From: Aeromicrobium erythreum
GTDB taxonomy: Bacteria > Actinomycetota > Actinomycetes > Propionibacteriales > Nocardioidaceae
DNA length: 64,000 nt
Assembly (NCBI RefSeq): GCF_001509405.1
Contig: NZ_CP011502.1
Coordinates: 1-64,000, forward strand
Direction: 5' to 3'
Shown here: positions 47,888 through 56,242 of the stretch, one piece after another
How the letters are laid out: each line of letters starts with the position of its first letter
Numbering within the stretch: the stretch's first letter is position 1
Translations under genes and position numbers: made by a program
Notes under the pieces: model-generated
What the model was told of the DNA's origin: nothing
What the model saw: only the letters and a program-made list of their open reading frames with translations
Databases searched by the model: none

Positions 47888-48646
47888 GTGCGCACGAACG
47901 TGCTCATCACCGGTGCCAGCTCGGGACTCGGCGCCGAGATGGCTCGCCAGCTGGCGGCACAGGGTCACTCCCTGGCGCTGACCGCGCGGCGCGTCGACCG
48001 GCTCGAGGCCCTCGCCGCGGAGATCGCGGCGGCGCACCCCGACGTCCAGGTGGTCGTGCACGCGCTCGACGTGAACGACCACGAGCAGGTCTTCGACGTC
48101 TTCGCCCGGGCCATCCAGGACCTCGGCGGGCTCGACCGCGTCGTCGTCAACGCCGGGCTCGGCAAGGGCGGACGCATCGGCACCGGCGCGTTCGCTGCGA
48201 ACCGCGAGACCGTCGAGACCAACGTCGTCGCGGCGATGGCGCAGTGCGAGGCCGCCATGGCGCACTTCTACGAGCGCAAGGCCGGCCACCTCGTCGTCAT
48301 CTCCTCGATGTCGGCCATGCGCGGCATGCCCGGCTCGATGACGGCGTACGCCGCGACCAAGGCAGCGGTCGCCCACCTCGCGGAGGGCATCCGGATGGAC
48401 CTCGTCGGTCGCCGCGGGCTCGACATCGCCGTGACGACGCTGTTCCCGGGCTACATCGCCTCGGAGATGAACGAGCAGGTCGAGCAGGAGCAGCGACTCA
48501 TGGTCGACACCCCCACGGGGGTGCGCTCGATGGTGAAGGCCATCCAGAAGGAGGTCGACACCGCCGCCACGCCCGGCTGGCCGTGGGGCCCCCTCGGCCA
48601 GGTCCTGCGGTACGCGCCGCGCGGCGTGGTCCGCAAGCTCGTCTGA
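47888..48646 (+). CDS. Short-chain dehydrogenase/reductase
   Basis: A 252-residue classical SDR: TGASSGLG (8-15), then TARRVDRL, where Arg residues suggest NADP. NAG occurs in VVNAGLGKGG, the catalytic Ser in ISSMSAM and Y-A-A-T-K near 155-159. The C-terminus is membrane-associating in appearance (PLGQVLRYAPRGVVRKLV). GTG 47888 follows the first SDR stop by one base, so they form an operon. Confidence 0.88.
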   Translation: MRTNVLITGASSGLGAEMARQLAAQGHSLALTARRVDRLEALAAEIAAAHPDVQVVVHALDVNDHEQVFDVFARAIQDLGGLDRVVVNAGLGKGGRIGTGAFAANRETVETNVVAAMAQCEAAMAHFYERKAGHLVVISSMSAMRGMPGSMTAYAATKAAVAHLAEGIRMDLVGRRGLDIAVTTLFPGYIASEMNEQVEQEQRLMVDTPTGVRSMVKAIQKEVDTAATPGWPWGPLGQVLRYAPRGVVRKLV

Positions 48647-48691
48647 CCCTGACGCTCGTCCCGTCGTGGACCGCCATCGCCCCCTCGGTGC

Positions 48692-49606
48692 TCAGGGACG
48701 GGCGACGGTGCTCCGCGACGCCGGGTCGACGACGGCTGCGGCGGCGACGTCGAGGGGAGTGGCCGGCATGATCGTCGCGCCCTCGTCGACGAGCAGCGGC
48801 TCGGTGAAGAGGTAGGACATCTCGGCCATCGCCCGGACGTCGGCGTTGACGACGCCGACGGCTCGCAGCGCCCAGGCCGGCACGGCCCGCACGCGGACGT
48901 CGTCGCGGCCGGCGGCGCGGGCGTAGGCCAGTGCCAGCTCGTGCTGCGACGCGTGCACGACCGGTGCGAGCACGACGTCGGGCCCTGCGGTGGCGTCGGC
49001 CGCCGCGACCATGGCGGCGGCGAGGTCGGGCAGGTAGGTCCAGGCGTGCGGGAGGTCGACGCGGCCGAGCGGGCGCACCGTCCGGCCCGACGCCGCGGGC
49101 CCGACCATCCGGTCGCCGCCGTGCGCCATCGCCGCGCCGGGGCCGTAGAAGTCGGAGGCCACGACGCTCGTGGTGCGCGCCGTCGACGCAGCTCGACGTT
49201 CCAGCAGGGTGGCGCGGATGCGGCCGAGGGCGGAGCGCGGCGCGACCCTGAGGTCGGTGCCGAGCGGCGCGTTGGTGTCGAACGCGTAGACGCTCTCCGG
49301 GTAGACCACGTGCACGCCGTGGCGCTCCGCGGCGGCCAGCACGGCCCGCTCCAGCGGGGGCAGCTCCCGTCCCCAGACGTCGGGACGGTAGGCCGACGCG
49401 TGCACGCAGAGGTGCACGACGTCGACGTCGGCGAAGGCGCGGTCGAGCGCGGAGGCGTCGGTGGCGTCGAGGCGGGTGCGGGTGACGAGCGGGTGCTCGG
49501 GACCCGACCCGGACCGGGTGGCGACGGTGACCGCCTCGCCGCGCTCGGCGAGGAGGGTGGCGACGTGCGGGCCGATCTGACCAGCGCCGATGACCAAGAT
49601 ACTCAT
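48692..49606 (-). CDS. NAD(P)-binding epimerase/reductase-like protein
   Basis: A 304-residue extended-SDR-like protein starting SILVIGAGQIGPHVATLLAE, a Rossmann fold, with VVYPESVYAFDT at the usual Tyr region and HAWTYLPDLAAAMV late. It is probably an NmrA/epimerase-type reductase of unknown substrate. AGGAG at six bases supports ATG 49606. It is divergent from a TetR gene with two matching operators between them, so it is very likely that regulator's target. Confidence 0.82.
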   Translation of the reverse strand: MSILVIGAGQIGPHVATLLAERGEAVTVATRSGSGPEHPLVTRTRLDATDASALDRAFADVDVVHLCVHASAYRPDVWGRELPPLERAVLAAAERHGVHVVYPESVYAFDTNAPLGTDLRVAPRSALGRIRATLLERRAASTARTTSVVASDFYGPGAAMAHGGDRMVGPAASGRTVRPLGRVDLPHAWTYLPDLAAAMVAAADATAGPDVVLAPVVHASQHELALAYARAAGRDDVRVRAVPAWALRAVGVVNADVRAMAEMSYLFTEPLLVDEGATIMPATPLDVAAAAVVDPASRSTVARP

Positions 49607-49623
49607 GGTGACTCCTGACGTTG

Positions 49624-49698
49624 AGAGAGCACTGCTCTCTGGTGGTTGTGCGTCCAGGGTGCGCGCGTACCGCCGCGCTGTCAAGAGCACTGTTCTCT
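49624..49698. promoter_or_regulatory. Twin TetR operators in the reductase/tetR spacer
   Basis: AGAGAGC-ACT-GCTCTCT (49624-49640) is a perfect dyad. AAGAGC-ACT-GTTCTCT (49683-49698) is a near copy. One lies close to the reductase start and the other closer to the tetR promoter (TAGGGT 49726-49731), so both genes could be repressed by one protein. Confidence 0.85.
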
Positions 49699-49737
49699 GT
49701 ATCGACATGTCGATGTCGTGGACGGTAGGGTGGCACC

Positions 49738-50433
49738 GTGCCCACGCCCCGTCAGGTCGCCCGCGAGCAGACCCTGCGCGACATCGTCCGCATCGGCCGA
49801 GAGCAGCTCGCGACCACGACGCCGGCGGAGCTGTCGCTGCGAGCCGTCGCGCGGGAGCTCGGCCTGGTGTCGTCGGCCGTGTACCGGTACGTCAAGGACC
49901 GTGACGCGCTGCTGACCCTCCTGATCGTCGACGCGTACGACGAGCTGGGCGCCGAGGTCGAGGCGGCGGTGGCGGCGTCGTCACGGCGTACCTCCGTCCG
50001 TCGCCTGCAGGCCGCGGCCCAGGCCATGCGGTCGTGGGCGCTGCGCGAGCCGTCGCGGTTCGCGCTGCTGCACGGCACGCCCGTGCCGGGCTACGCGGCA
50101 CCCCCGGACGCGACGGTCGAACCGGGCACCAGGGTCGTCGTCGCGCTGCTCACGGTGCTGGAGGACGCACACCGACGGGGCGACCTGCGCGAGGTCGACG
50201 GGTCGCTGCCGCGCAGCCTGCGCACCGACCTCGAGCGGATCCGCACCGAGTACGCGCTGGCGCTGCCCGTGACGAACCTCGCCCGCGCGCTCGGCCTCTG
50301 GTCGGCCCTCGTCGGCGCCGTGGCCTTCGAGGTGTTCGGCCAGTACGGGCCCGACACCCTGCACGACCCCGCCGCGTTCCTCGACGTCCACGTCGCGACC
50401 CTCGCCGGCACGGTCGGCCTCCCCACACCCTGA
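49738..50433 (+). CDS. TetR-family regulator with WHG domain
   Basis: A 231-residue regulator: helix-turn-helix ELSLRAVARELGLVSSAVYR near residues 32-52, and a ligand domain with FALLHGTPVPGYAAP typical of WHG-type TetR proteins. GTG 49738 has TAGGGT six bases upstream, so it is leaderless. The paired dyads upstream are its probable binding sites. Confidence 0.88.
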   Translation: MPTPRQVAREQTLRDIVRIGREQLATTTPAELSLRAVARELGLVSSAVYRYVKDRDALLTLLIVDAYDELGAEVEAAVAASSRRTSVRRLQAAAQAMRSWALREPSRFALLHGTPVPGYAAPPDATVEPGTRVVVALLTVLEDAHRRGDLREVDGSLPRSLRTDLERIRTEYALALPVTNLARALGLWSALVGAVAFEVFGQYGPDTLHDPAAFLDVHVATLAGTVGLPTP

Positions 50434-50438
50434 TCACC

Positions 50439-50507
50439 CCCCACGATTCGTCACGTCATCGCCCACTTCTCGCCCCGAGAGGGGCGATGACGTACCGAAT
50501 CGTGGGG
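50439..50507. terminator. Triple nested hairpin between convergent tetR and metX
   Basis: CCCCACGATTCG (50439-50450) pairs with CGAATCGTGGGG (50496-50507). Within a 2x2 loop, ACGTCATCGCCC (50453-50464) pairs with GGGCGATGACGT (50482-50493). A third stem TCTCG/CGAGA closes on CCC. In total 29 perfect pairs lie in 69 bases between the two stop codons. Confidence 0.88.
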
Positions 50508-50508
50508 A

Positions 50509-51624
50509 CTACTCGGCGAGGGCGCGTCGGGCGAGGGCGCCGACCTGCTCCTGCTCGACGAGGAACCCGTCGTGCCCGTGCACCGAGTGCACGACGTCGA
50601 GCCCGTCCGCACCCGGCACCAGGTCGGCCAGCTCCCGCTGCTGGTGCAGCGGGTAGAGGCGGTCGGAGTCGATCCCCGCGACGACCGTCCGTGCCGTCAC
50701 ACGGCCGAGCGCCGCGGCGACCCCGCCACGGCCGCGCCCGACGTCGTGGGAGTCCATCGCCCGCGTCAGGGCCAGGTAGGAGCCGGCGTCGAAGCGGCGG
50801 GTGAGCTTCGTGCCATGGTGCTCCAGGTACGACGCGACGCTGAACCGACCGTCGGGCTCGCGCTCGCGGCCGAAGCGCTGCTGGAGCTCGGGCTCGCTGC
50901 GGTACGCCACGTGCGCCACCCGTCGCGCGAGGTCGAGCCCGTTCGTCGGGCCGCGACGCTCGGCGTAGTAGTCGCCGCCGTGGAAGTGCGGGTCGGTCGT
51001 GATCGCCGCCTGCTGCACCGACGACAGGGCGAGCTGCTCGGCCGACGCCTGCGCCGACGTCGCCAGCAGGAACAACCGCTCCACCCGCGACGGGTGCCCG
51101 ACCGCCCACTCCAGACCGCGCATGCCGCCGGCCGAGCCGCCCACGACGGCGTACCAGCGCTCGATGCCCAGGGCGTCGGCCAGCAGCACCTCCGCGGCGA
51201 CCTGGTCGCGGACCGTCAGGTCGGGGAAGCGGCTGCCCCACGGGCGACCGTCCGGGGCGAGCGAGGCGGGACCCGTCGATCCCTGGCAGCCGCCCAGGAT
51301 GTTGGCGCAGACCACGAGGAAGCGGTCGGTGTCGATCGGCAGGCCGGGACCGACGAGCGTGTCCCACCAGCCCGGGCTGGCGTGCCCCGGTCCGGTCGGG
51401 CCGACCACGTGGCTGTCGCCCGTCAGCGCGTGCAGCACCAGCACCGCGTCGCGGCCCGGCGTCCCCCACGTCTCGTAGGCGAGGCGGACGCCGGGCAGCA
51501 CCGACCCGCTCTCGAGCGCGACGTCGCCGACGTCGGCGAAGCGTCGGGAACCGACAGGATCTCCCTCCCGCCACGCGCCGGTGACGGAAGGGAGATCCTG
51601 GCTGGTCAGGTGCGGTGAGGTCAC
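50509..51624 (-). CDS. metX: Homoserine O-acetyltransferase
   Basis: Transfers acetyl from acetyl-CoA to homoserine in methionine synthesis. A 371-residue alpha/beta hydrolase with LHALTGDSHVVGP, the nucleophile in VVGGSAGGMRGLEW (Ala where many have Met), the Asp in DSDRLYPL and the His in GHDGFLVE. Length and motifs are normal. ATG 51624 overlaps the metY stop. A 12-bp hairpin lies within its first 25 codons. Confidence 0.95.
   Translation of the reverse strand: MTSPHLTSQDLPSVTGAWREGDPVGSRRFADVGDVALESGSVLPGVRLAYETWGTPGRDAVLVLHALTGDSHVVGPTGPGHASPGWWDTLVGPGLPIDTDRFLVVCANILGGCQGSTGPASLAPDGRPWGSRFPDLTVRDQVAAEVLLADALGIERWYAVVGGSAGGMRGLEWAVGHPSRVERLFLLATSAQASAEQLALSSVQQAAITTDPHFHGGDYYAERRGPTNGLDLARRVAHVAYRSEPELQQRFGREREPDGRFSVASYLEHHGTKLTRRFDAGSYLALTRAMDSHDVGRGRGGVAAALGRVTARTVVAGIDSDRLYPLHQQRELADLVPGADGLDVVHSVHGHDGFLVEQEQVGALARRALAE
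51555..51600 (-). promoter_or_regulatory. Hairpin inside the 5' coding part of metX
   Basis: CAGGATCTCCCT (51555-51566) is perfectly complementary to AGGGAGATCCTG (51589-51600). CCG/CGG extends it inward after one mismatch. On the mRNA it would form about 25 bases after the metX start codon and could slow translation relative to metY. Confidence 0.6.
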
Positions 51625-52910
51625 TTGGCCGCGCGCAGTCCCGCCTCGAGGTCGGCGAGGATGTCGTCGATGCCCTCCAGGCCCACCGCGAGGCGCACCA
51701 GACCGGGGGTGACGCCGGTGGCGGCGTGCTCCTCGGGCGTGCCCTGCGAGTGCGTCGTGCTGGCCGGGTGGATGGCCAGTGACCGCACGTCACCGATGTT
51801 CGCGACGTGGCTGAACAGCTCGAGCGCGTCGATGAACCGTCGGCCGGCGTCGATCCCACCGGGCAGCTCGAAGGTCAGGACGGCGCCGGCGCCCCGCGGG
51901 ACGTACTTGTCGGCGAGCTCCTTGTAGGGGTTGCCCTCGAGCGACGCCCACGTCACCGTCGCGACGTCGTCGCGGGCCGACAGCCACTCCGCGACCTGGC
52001 GGGTGTTCTCGACGTGACGCTCCACGCGCAGGCTGAGCGTCTCGAGGCCCTGCGCGATGAGGAACGCGTTGAACGGTGCGATGGCCGGGCCGACGTTGCG
52101 CAGGTACTGCACGCGCAGCTTGGCGATGAAGGCCGCCGGCCCGAGCGCCTCCGCGAACACGAGCCCGTGGTAGCTGGCGTCGGGCTGGGTGAAGCCGGGG
52201 TACTTGTCGCCGTGGGCGCCGTAGTCGAAGGTCCCGCCGTCGATGACGACCCCGGCGATGGCCGTGCCGTGCCCACCGATGTACTTCGTGGCCGAGTGGA
52301 TGACCGTGTCGACACCGTGCTTGAGCGGGTTGAGCAGGTAGGGCGTCGCCACGGTGTTGTCGACGAGGAACGGCACACCCACCTCCTTCGCCACGGTCGA
52401 GATGGCCTCCAGGTCGAGCACGTCGCCCTTCGGGTTGCCGATGGTCTCGCCGAAGAACGCCTTGGTGTTCTCCTGCACCGCGGCGCGCCAGGCGTCGGGG
52501 TTGTTGTTGTCCTCGACGAACGTCACCTGGATACCGAGCTTCGGGAACGTGTGGCGCAGCAGCGAGTCGGTGCCGCCGTAGAGGCTGGCCGACGCGACGA
52601 TGTGGTCGCCGGCCTCGGCGACGTTGGTCAGCGCGCCGGTCGTGGCCGCCTGGCCCGACGCGAACAGCAGCGCGCCGACACCGCCCTCGAGCTCGGCCAG
52701 CCGCTGCTCGACGGTGTCCTGCGTCGGGTTCATGATGCGTGTGTAGATGTTGCCCGGCTCCGCCAGGCTGAACAGGTCGGCGGCGTGCTGGGTGTCGCGG
52801 AACTGGTACGACGTCGTCTGGTAGATCGGCAGCGCGCGGGCACCGGTGGTCGGGTCGGGCGTCTGGCCGGCGTGGATCTGCTTGGTCTCGAACGACCACT
52901 GGTCACTCAT
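51621..52910 (-). CDS. metY: O-acetylhomoserine sulfhydrylase
   Basis: A PLP enzyme joining sulfide (or methanethiol) to O-acetylhomoserine to give homocysteine. Of 429 residues, YTRIMNPTQDTVEQRLAELE lies near residue 55, FASGQAATT near 82, and the PLP lysine is in HSATKYIGGHG near 209. GAGGAG precedes ATG 52910. It forms an operon with metX. I found no SAM-riboswitch-like structure upstream, but three TGTCGCG repeats are present. Confidence 0.96.
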   Translation of the reverse strand: MSDQWSFETKQIHAGQTPDPTTGARALPIYQTTSYQFRDTQHAADLFSLAEPGNIYTRIMNPTQDTVEQRLAELEGGVGALLFASGQAATTGALTNVAEAGDHIVASASLYGGTDSLLRHTFPKLGIQVTFVEDNNNPDAWRAAVQENTKAFFGETIGNPKGDVLDLEAISTVAKEVGVPFLVDNTVATPYLLNPLKHGVDTVIHSATKYIGGHGTAIAGVVIDGGTFDYGAHGDKYPGFTQPDASYHGLVFAEALGPAAFIAKLRVQYLRNVGPAIAPFNAFLIAQGLETLSLRVERHVENTRQVAEWLSARDDVATVTWASLEGNPYKELADKYVPRGAGAVLTFELPGGIDAGRRFIDALELFSHVANIGDVRSLAIHPASTTHSQGTPEEHAATGVTPGLVRLAVGLEGIDDILADLEAGLRAAK

Positions 52911-52924
52911 GGTGTCTCCTCAGC

Positions 52925-52957
52925 TGTCGCGGCGGGTGTCGCGAGCGGGGTGTCGCG
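52925..52957. promoter_or_regulatory. Three TGTCGCG direct repeats upstream of metY
   Basis: TGTCGCG occurs at 52925-52931, 52937-52943 and 52951-52957, spaced 12 and 14 bases start to start, in the metY 5' region. It may be a repressor-binding array or part of a structured leader. Confidence 0.45.
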
Positions 52958-53034
52958 GGGTGGGTCTCCACCGTGGCACGGGGTCCGGGGACCGAGAAGA
53001 CGTCTCAGGATCCGGGACGTGCGAGGATCGACGG

Positions 53035-53487
53035 ATGGATCTGCGACCGGCCGCCGAGGGTGACGAGGGCCTGCTGGCCTCGATCGAGCAGGCCGCGAAC
53101 ACCGACGCGCTCGCGCACGTGTTCGCCCCGCCGTACCCCTGGGCCGCCGTCCGCGACCGCTGGGCCGAGCGCGTCGCGGCGACCAGCGTCGCGGCCTTCG
53201 TCGTGGTGGTCGACGGGGTGGGAGTCGGGTACCTCGCCCACGACAGGACGACGCTCCTGCACCTCGGCGTCGTCGCCCGCCACCGCGGGACGGGACTCGC
53301 CGACGCCGTCCTCGCGCAGGTCCCCGCGCACGTCGAGCGGCTCTGGGTGCTCGAGGAGAACGTCCGCGCCCGCCGGTTCTACGAGCGGCACGGCTGGCGC
53401 CCCGACGGTCGCACCGGCACCAGCGAGTACCCACCCCACCCCGTCGAGCTCGGCTACACCCGCCGCCCCCGCCCGCCGGTCGAGTAG
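53035..53487 (+). CDS. GNAT family N-acetyltransferase
   Basis: A 150-residue acetyltransferase: LHLGVVARHRGTGLADAVLA carries the acetyl-CoA loop, and NVRARRFYERHGWRPDG is the C-terminal motif. GAGG lies eight bases before ATG 53035. Its last codons (CCGGTCGAGTAG) coincide with the edge of the repeat array that follows, so the C-terminus may have been changed by repeat insertion. Confidence 0.85.
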   Translation: MDLRPAAEGDEGLLASIEQAANTDALAHVFAPPYPWAAVRDRWAERVAATSVAAFVVVVDGVGVGYLAHDRTTLLHLGVVARHRGTGLADAVLAQVPAHVERLWVLEENVRARRFYERHGWRPDGRTGTSEYPPHPVELGYTRRPRPPVE

Positions 53488-53498
53488 CGGAACCCTCC

Positions 53499-54090
53499 GC
53501 TGGTCGAGTGCCTCCACGAGCGCCAGCGGGGGGAGGCGTATCGAGACCACTCCAAGGTTTCGCTGGGGGCTGGCCCTCGCTGAACCGTTGCCGAGTGGTC
53601 TCGATACGCAGGGACCTCGCAAGCTCGTCCCTGCTACTCGACCAGCGAAACCTTTCGCTGGTCGAGTGCCTCCACGAGCGCCAGCGAGGGGAGGCGTATC
53701 GAGACCACTCCAAGGTTTCGCTGGGGGCTGGCCCGCGCTGAACCGTTGCCGAGTGGTCTCGATACGCAGGGACCTCGCAAGCTCGTCCCTGCTACTCGAC
53801 CAGCGGAACGCGCCGCTGGTCGAGTGCCTCCACGAGCGCCAGCGAGGGGAGGTGTATCGAGACCACTCCAGGCCGTCGCTGGGAGCCGGTTCGCGCTGGG
53901 CCGTTGCCGGGTGGTCTCGATACGCACCGACGAGCTCGCTGGCGCTCGCCGTCGCTGCTACTCGACCAGCGGAACGCGCCGCTGGTCGAGTGCCTCCACG
54001 AGCGCCAGCGAGGGGAGGTGTATCGAGACCACTCCAAGCCGTCGCTGGGGGTCGGGTCGCGCTGAGCCGTTGCCGGGTGGTCGCGCTGGG
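53499..54090. repeat. Four-unit intergenic repeat array (TCGAGACCAC / ACTCGACCAGC family)
   Basis: Units starting GCTGGTCGAGTGCCTCCACG occur at 53499, 53657, 53815 and 53981 (periods 158, 158 and 166 bp; the last is truncated). Within each unit GTATCGAGACCACT is mirrored by GTGGTCTCGATAC, and CTGGTCGAGT by ACTCGACCAG. The first two units are nearly identical. The array fills the 607-bp gap between a GNAT gene and the convergent PFK gene. Similar TCGATACG/CTACTCGACC repeats are widespread in high-GC actinobacteria. Confidence 0.92.
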
Positions 54091-54094
54091 GTGG

Positions 54095-55414
54095 TCAGCG
54101 CATGTCGAAGGGCTGGGCGGTCGACTCGAGGACGCTGAGCCAGAGGTCGCCGTCGGGGGAGACGTGGTGGGGGCGGTGGGTCACGTAGCTGATCGGCACG
54201 TGCACGAACCGGTGGCGGCGGCGTCCGACGACCATGTCGGTGCGGCCGGCCATGGCCGCGTGCACGGCGGTCTGCGCGAGGCGCGAGCAGTACACCGAGT
54301 CCGACGGCTCCGCCGGCACCGAGCGGATGAAGTAGCCGGGGTCGAAGTAGCGGAACAGCACCTCCTCGCCGCGCGACGTGAAGTCGTCGGTGATCCGCTC
54401 GCGCAGCAGGCGACCGATGTCGGCCAGGCGGGCGTTGCCGGACGCGTCGGTGGCGCCGTCGTGCGGCAGGTGCTCCTGACCGGCACCCTCGGCCACCACC
54501 AGGACGGCGTGACCCTGCGCGGCGACCTTGCGCCGGACGTGCTCCAGCAGGCCGTTGTCGCCGTCGAGCGCGAACGGCACCTCGGGGATGAGGACGAAGT
54601 CGGCGTCGTGGCCGGCCAGGGCGGAGTAGCAGGCGATGAACCCGGCGTGGCGACCCATCACCTTGACCAGCCCGACGCCGTTCAGCGACGCCTCGGCCTC
54701 GATCTTGGCGGCCTTGATCGACTGCGCCGCCCGCGAGTAGGCCGTCTGGAAGCCGAAGCTCTGCCCGATGTGCGGGATGTCGTTGTCGATCGTCTTCGGC
54801 ACCCCGACGACGGCGATGTCGGCGCCCCGTGCGGTCGCCTCCTCGGCGATGCGGTGGGCGCCGCGCATCGACCCGTCGCCGCCGATGACGAAGAGGATGT
54901 CGATGCCGCGGGCCTGCAGGGTGTCGACGACGACGCCGACGTCCTGCGCGCCGCGGGAGGAGCCGAGCACGGTGCCGCCGCGCTCGTGGATGTTGGCGAC
55001 GAAGTCGGGGGTCAGCGCGACCGGCTCGAGCCCGAGACCCGGCACCAGCCCGGCGTACCCGTTGCGGAACCCGACGACGTCGCGCACGCCGTAGTGCTCG
55101 TGCAGCTCCATAACGATCGCCCGGATGACGTCGTTCAGGCCGGGGCACAGGCCACCGCAGGTCACGACGCCGACCCGCACGGAGCCGGGGTCGAAGAACA
55201 GGCGGGCACGGGGACCGCCGGTCTCGAAGGTCGGCAGCTCCTCCAGCGGCAGCCCGCGACGCTGGATCAGCTCGACGGTGTCGTCGAACAGCACGCGGTC
55301 GTCCTCGCCCACGTAGTACTCGTTGGTCGCGCGGCCGCCGACGTAGTGCGACAGAGGTGAGGGCACCGTGCACGGACCGAGGGAGCGGACCTGGAGGTCG
55401 GCGAGCGTCACCAT
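54095..55414 (-). CDS. 6-phosphofructokinase
   Basis: A 439-residue phosphofructokinase of the long type. GGLCPGLNDVIR is the first nucleotide-site motif, VIGGDGSMRGA carries Gly at the position separating ATP-using (GGDG) from PPi-using (GGDD) enzymes, and VPKTIDNDIP has Lys where bacterial ATP enzymes have Gly. VGLVKVMGRHAGF follows. The Gly/Lys combination occurs in plant and trypanosomatid ATP-PFKs, so ATP use is likely but not certain. ATG 55414 follows TAGGAT with a six-base gap. The 3' end abuts the repeat array. Confidence 0.9.
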   Translation of the reverse strand: MVTLADLQVRSLGPCTVPSPLSHYVGGRATNEYYVGEDDRVLFDDTVELIQRRGLPLEELPTFETGGPRARLFFDPGSVRVGVVTCGGLCPGLNDVIRAIVMELHEHYGVRDVVGFRNGYAGLVPGLGLEPVALTPDFVANIHERGGTVLGSSRGAQDVGVVVDTLQARGIDILFVIGGDGSMRGAHRIAEEATARGADIAVVGVPKTIDNDIPHIGQSFGFQTAYSRAAQSIKAAKIEAEASLNGVGLVKVMGRHAGFIACYSALAGHDADFVLIPEVPFALDGDNGLLEHVRRKVAAQGHAVLVVAEGAGQEHLPHDGATDASGNARLADIGRLLRERITDDFTSRGEEVLFRYFDPGYFIRSVPAEPSDSVYCSRLAQTAVHAAMAGRTDMVVGRRRHRFVHVPISYVTHRPHHVSPDGDLWLSVLESTAQPFDMR

Positions 55415-55540
55415 GTCCTCATCCTAGGGTGAGGGATCCCTCAGGTGCGGGGTCCTCGACGAGCCGCTCGCAGGCCGGTCGACCGCATCCGGTTGGGGCG
55501 AAAGTCCGCGCGCGTCGGCGATCGTGGGGAGAATGTCCGG

Positions 55541-56194
55541 ATGGGAGTGCAGATCACCGTGCGCGGCGTGGCCGAGGCGCGTCATCCGGCCGAGCGCGCC
55601 CTCGTGCGGCTCGAGGCCGTCGTGGAGGGGACCGACCGGGCCGACGTCCGCGACCGGGCGGCGGCGCTGCAGGAGCCGCTCGCGGGACACCTGCGCGACC
55701 TCGCCGCCCTGGGCGCGGTCGACACGTGGTCCAGCGACCAGGTGACGGTCCACGGCAGCCGCCCCTGGGTCGGTGACCGACGGTCGGAGGAGGTCGTGCA
55801 CACGGCCTCGGTGCAGCTGCGGGCCGAGTTCGTCGACTTCGAGCGCATGAACGGCTTCCTCGACCACTGGGCCGGCGTGGCCGGGGTGGAGGTGCTGCCG
55901 ATCGAGTGGGACCTCGGCGTCCGCAGCCGACGGGTGCTGGAGGCGGAAGTCCGCAAGGCCGCCGTCGACGACGCGGTGACCAAGGCGCAGACGTACGCCG
56001 ACGCCGTGCGCCGTGGTCGGGTGGTGGCGCTGCAGCTCGCCGACCCGGGCATGCTCGACGGTCGCGGCGACGCGGTGGTCGTCGGTGCGGTGACGCACCG
56101 ACTGGACGCCGGCGCCGACCGTTCGGGACTCGCCCTGGTGCCGGAGGACGTCGTGGTCCGGGTCGAGGTCGACGCGCGCTTCCAGGCCGACTGA
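55541..56194 (+). CDS. SIMPL-domain (DUF541) protein
   Basis: A 217-residue protein without an obvious signal peptide, opening VQITVRGVAEARHPAERALV, the start of the SIMPL domain, with a central TASVQLRAEFVDFERM and a C-terminal KAQTYADAVRRGRVVALQL. GGGGAGA lies about eight bases before ATG 55541. The biochemical role of the family is unclear. Confidence 0.85.
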   Translation: MGVQITVRGVAEARHPAERALVRLEAVVEGTDRADVRDRAAALQEPLAGHLRDLAALGAVDTWSSDQVTVHGSRPWVGDRRSEEVVHTASVQLRAEFVDFERMNGFLDHWAGVAGVEVLPIEWDLGVRSRRVLEAEVRKAAVDDAVTKAQTYADAVRRGRVVALQLADPGMLDGRGDAVVVGAVTHRLDAGADRSGLALVPEDVVVRVEVDARFQAD

Positions 56195-56242
56195 CCTGCT
56201 CACGGCCGCCTGACCTGCGCATACCGGGAGTATGGTGACGGT

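Noticed and set aside
52911-53034. SAM riboswitch upstream of metY
   Set aside because: I could not find the conserved core or pseudoknot pairing by eye; only direct repeats are evident.
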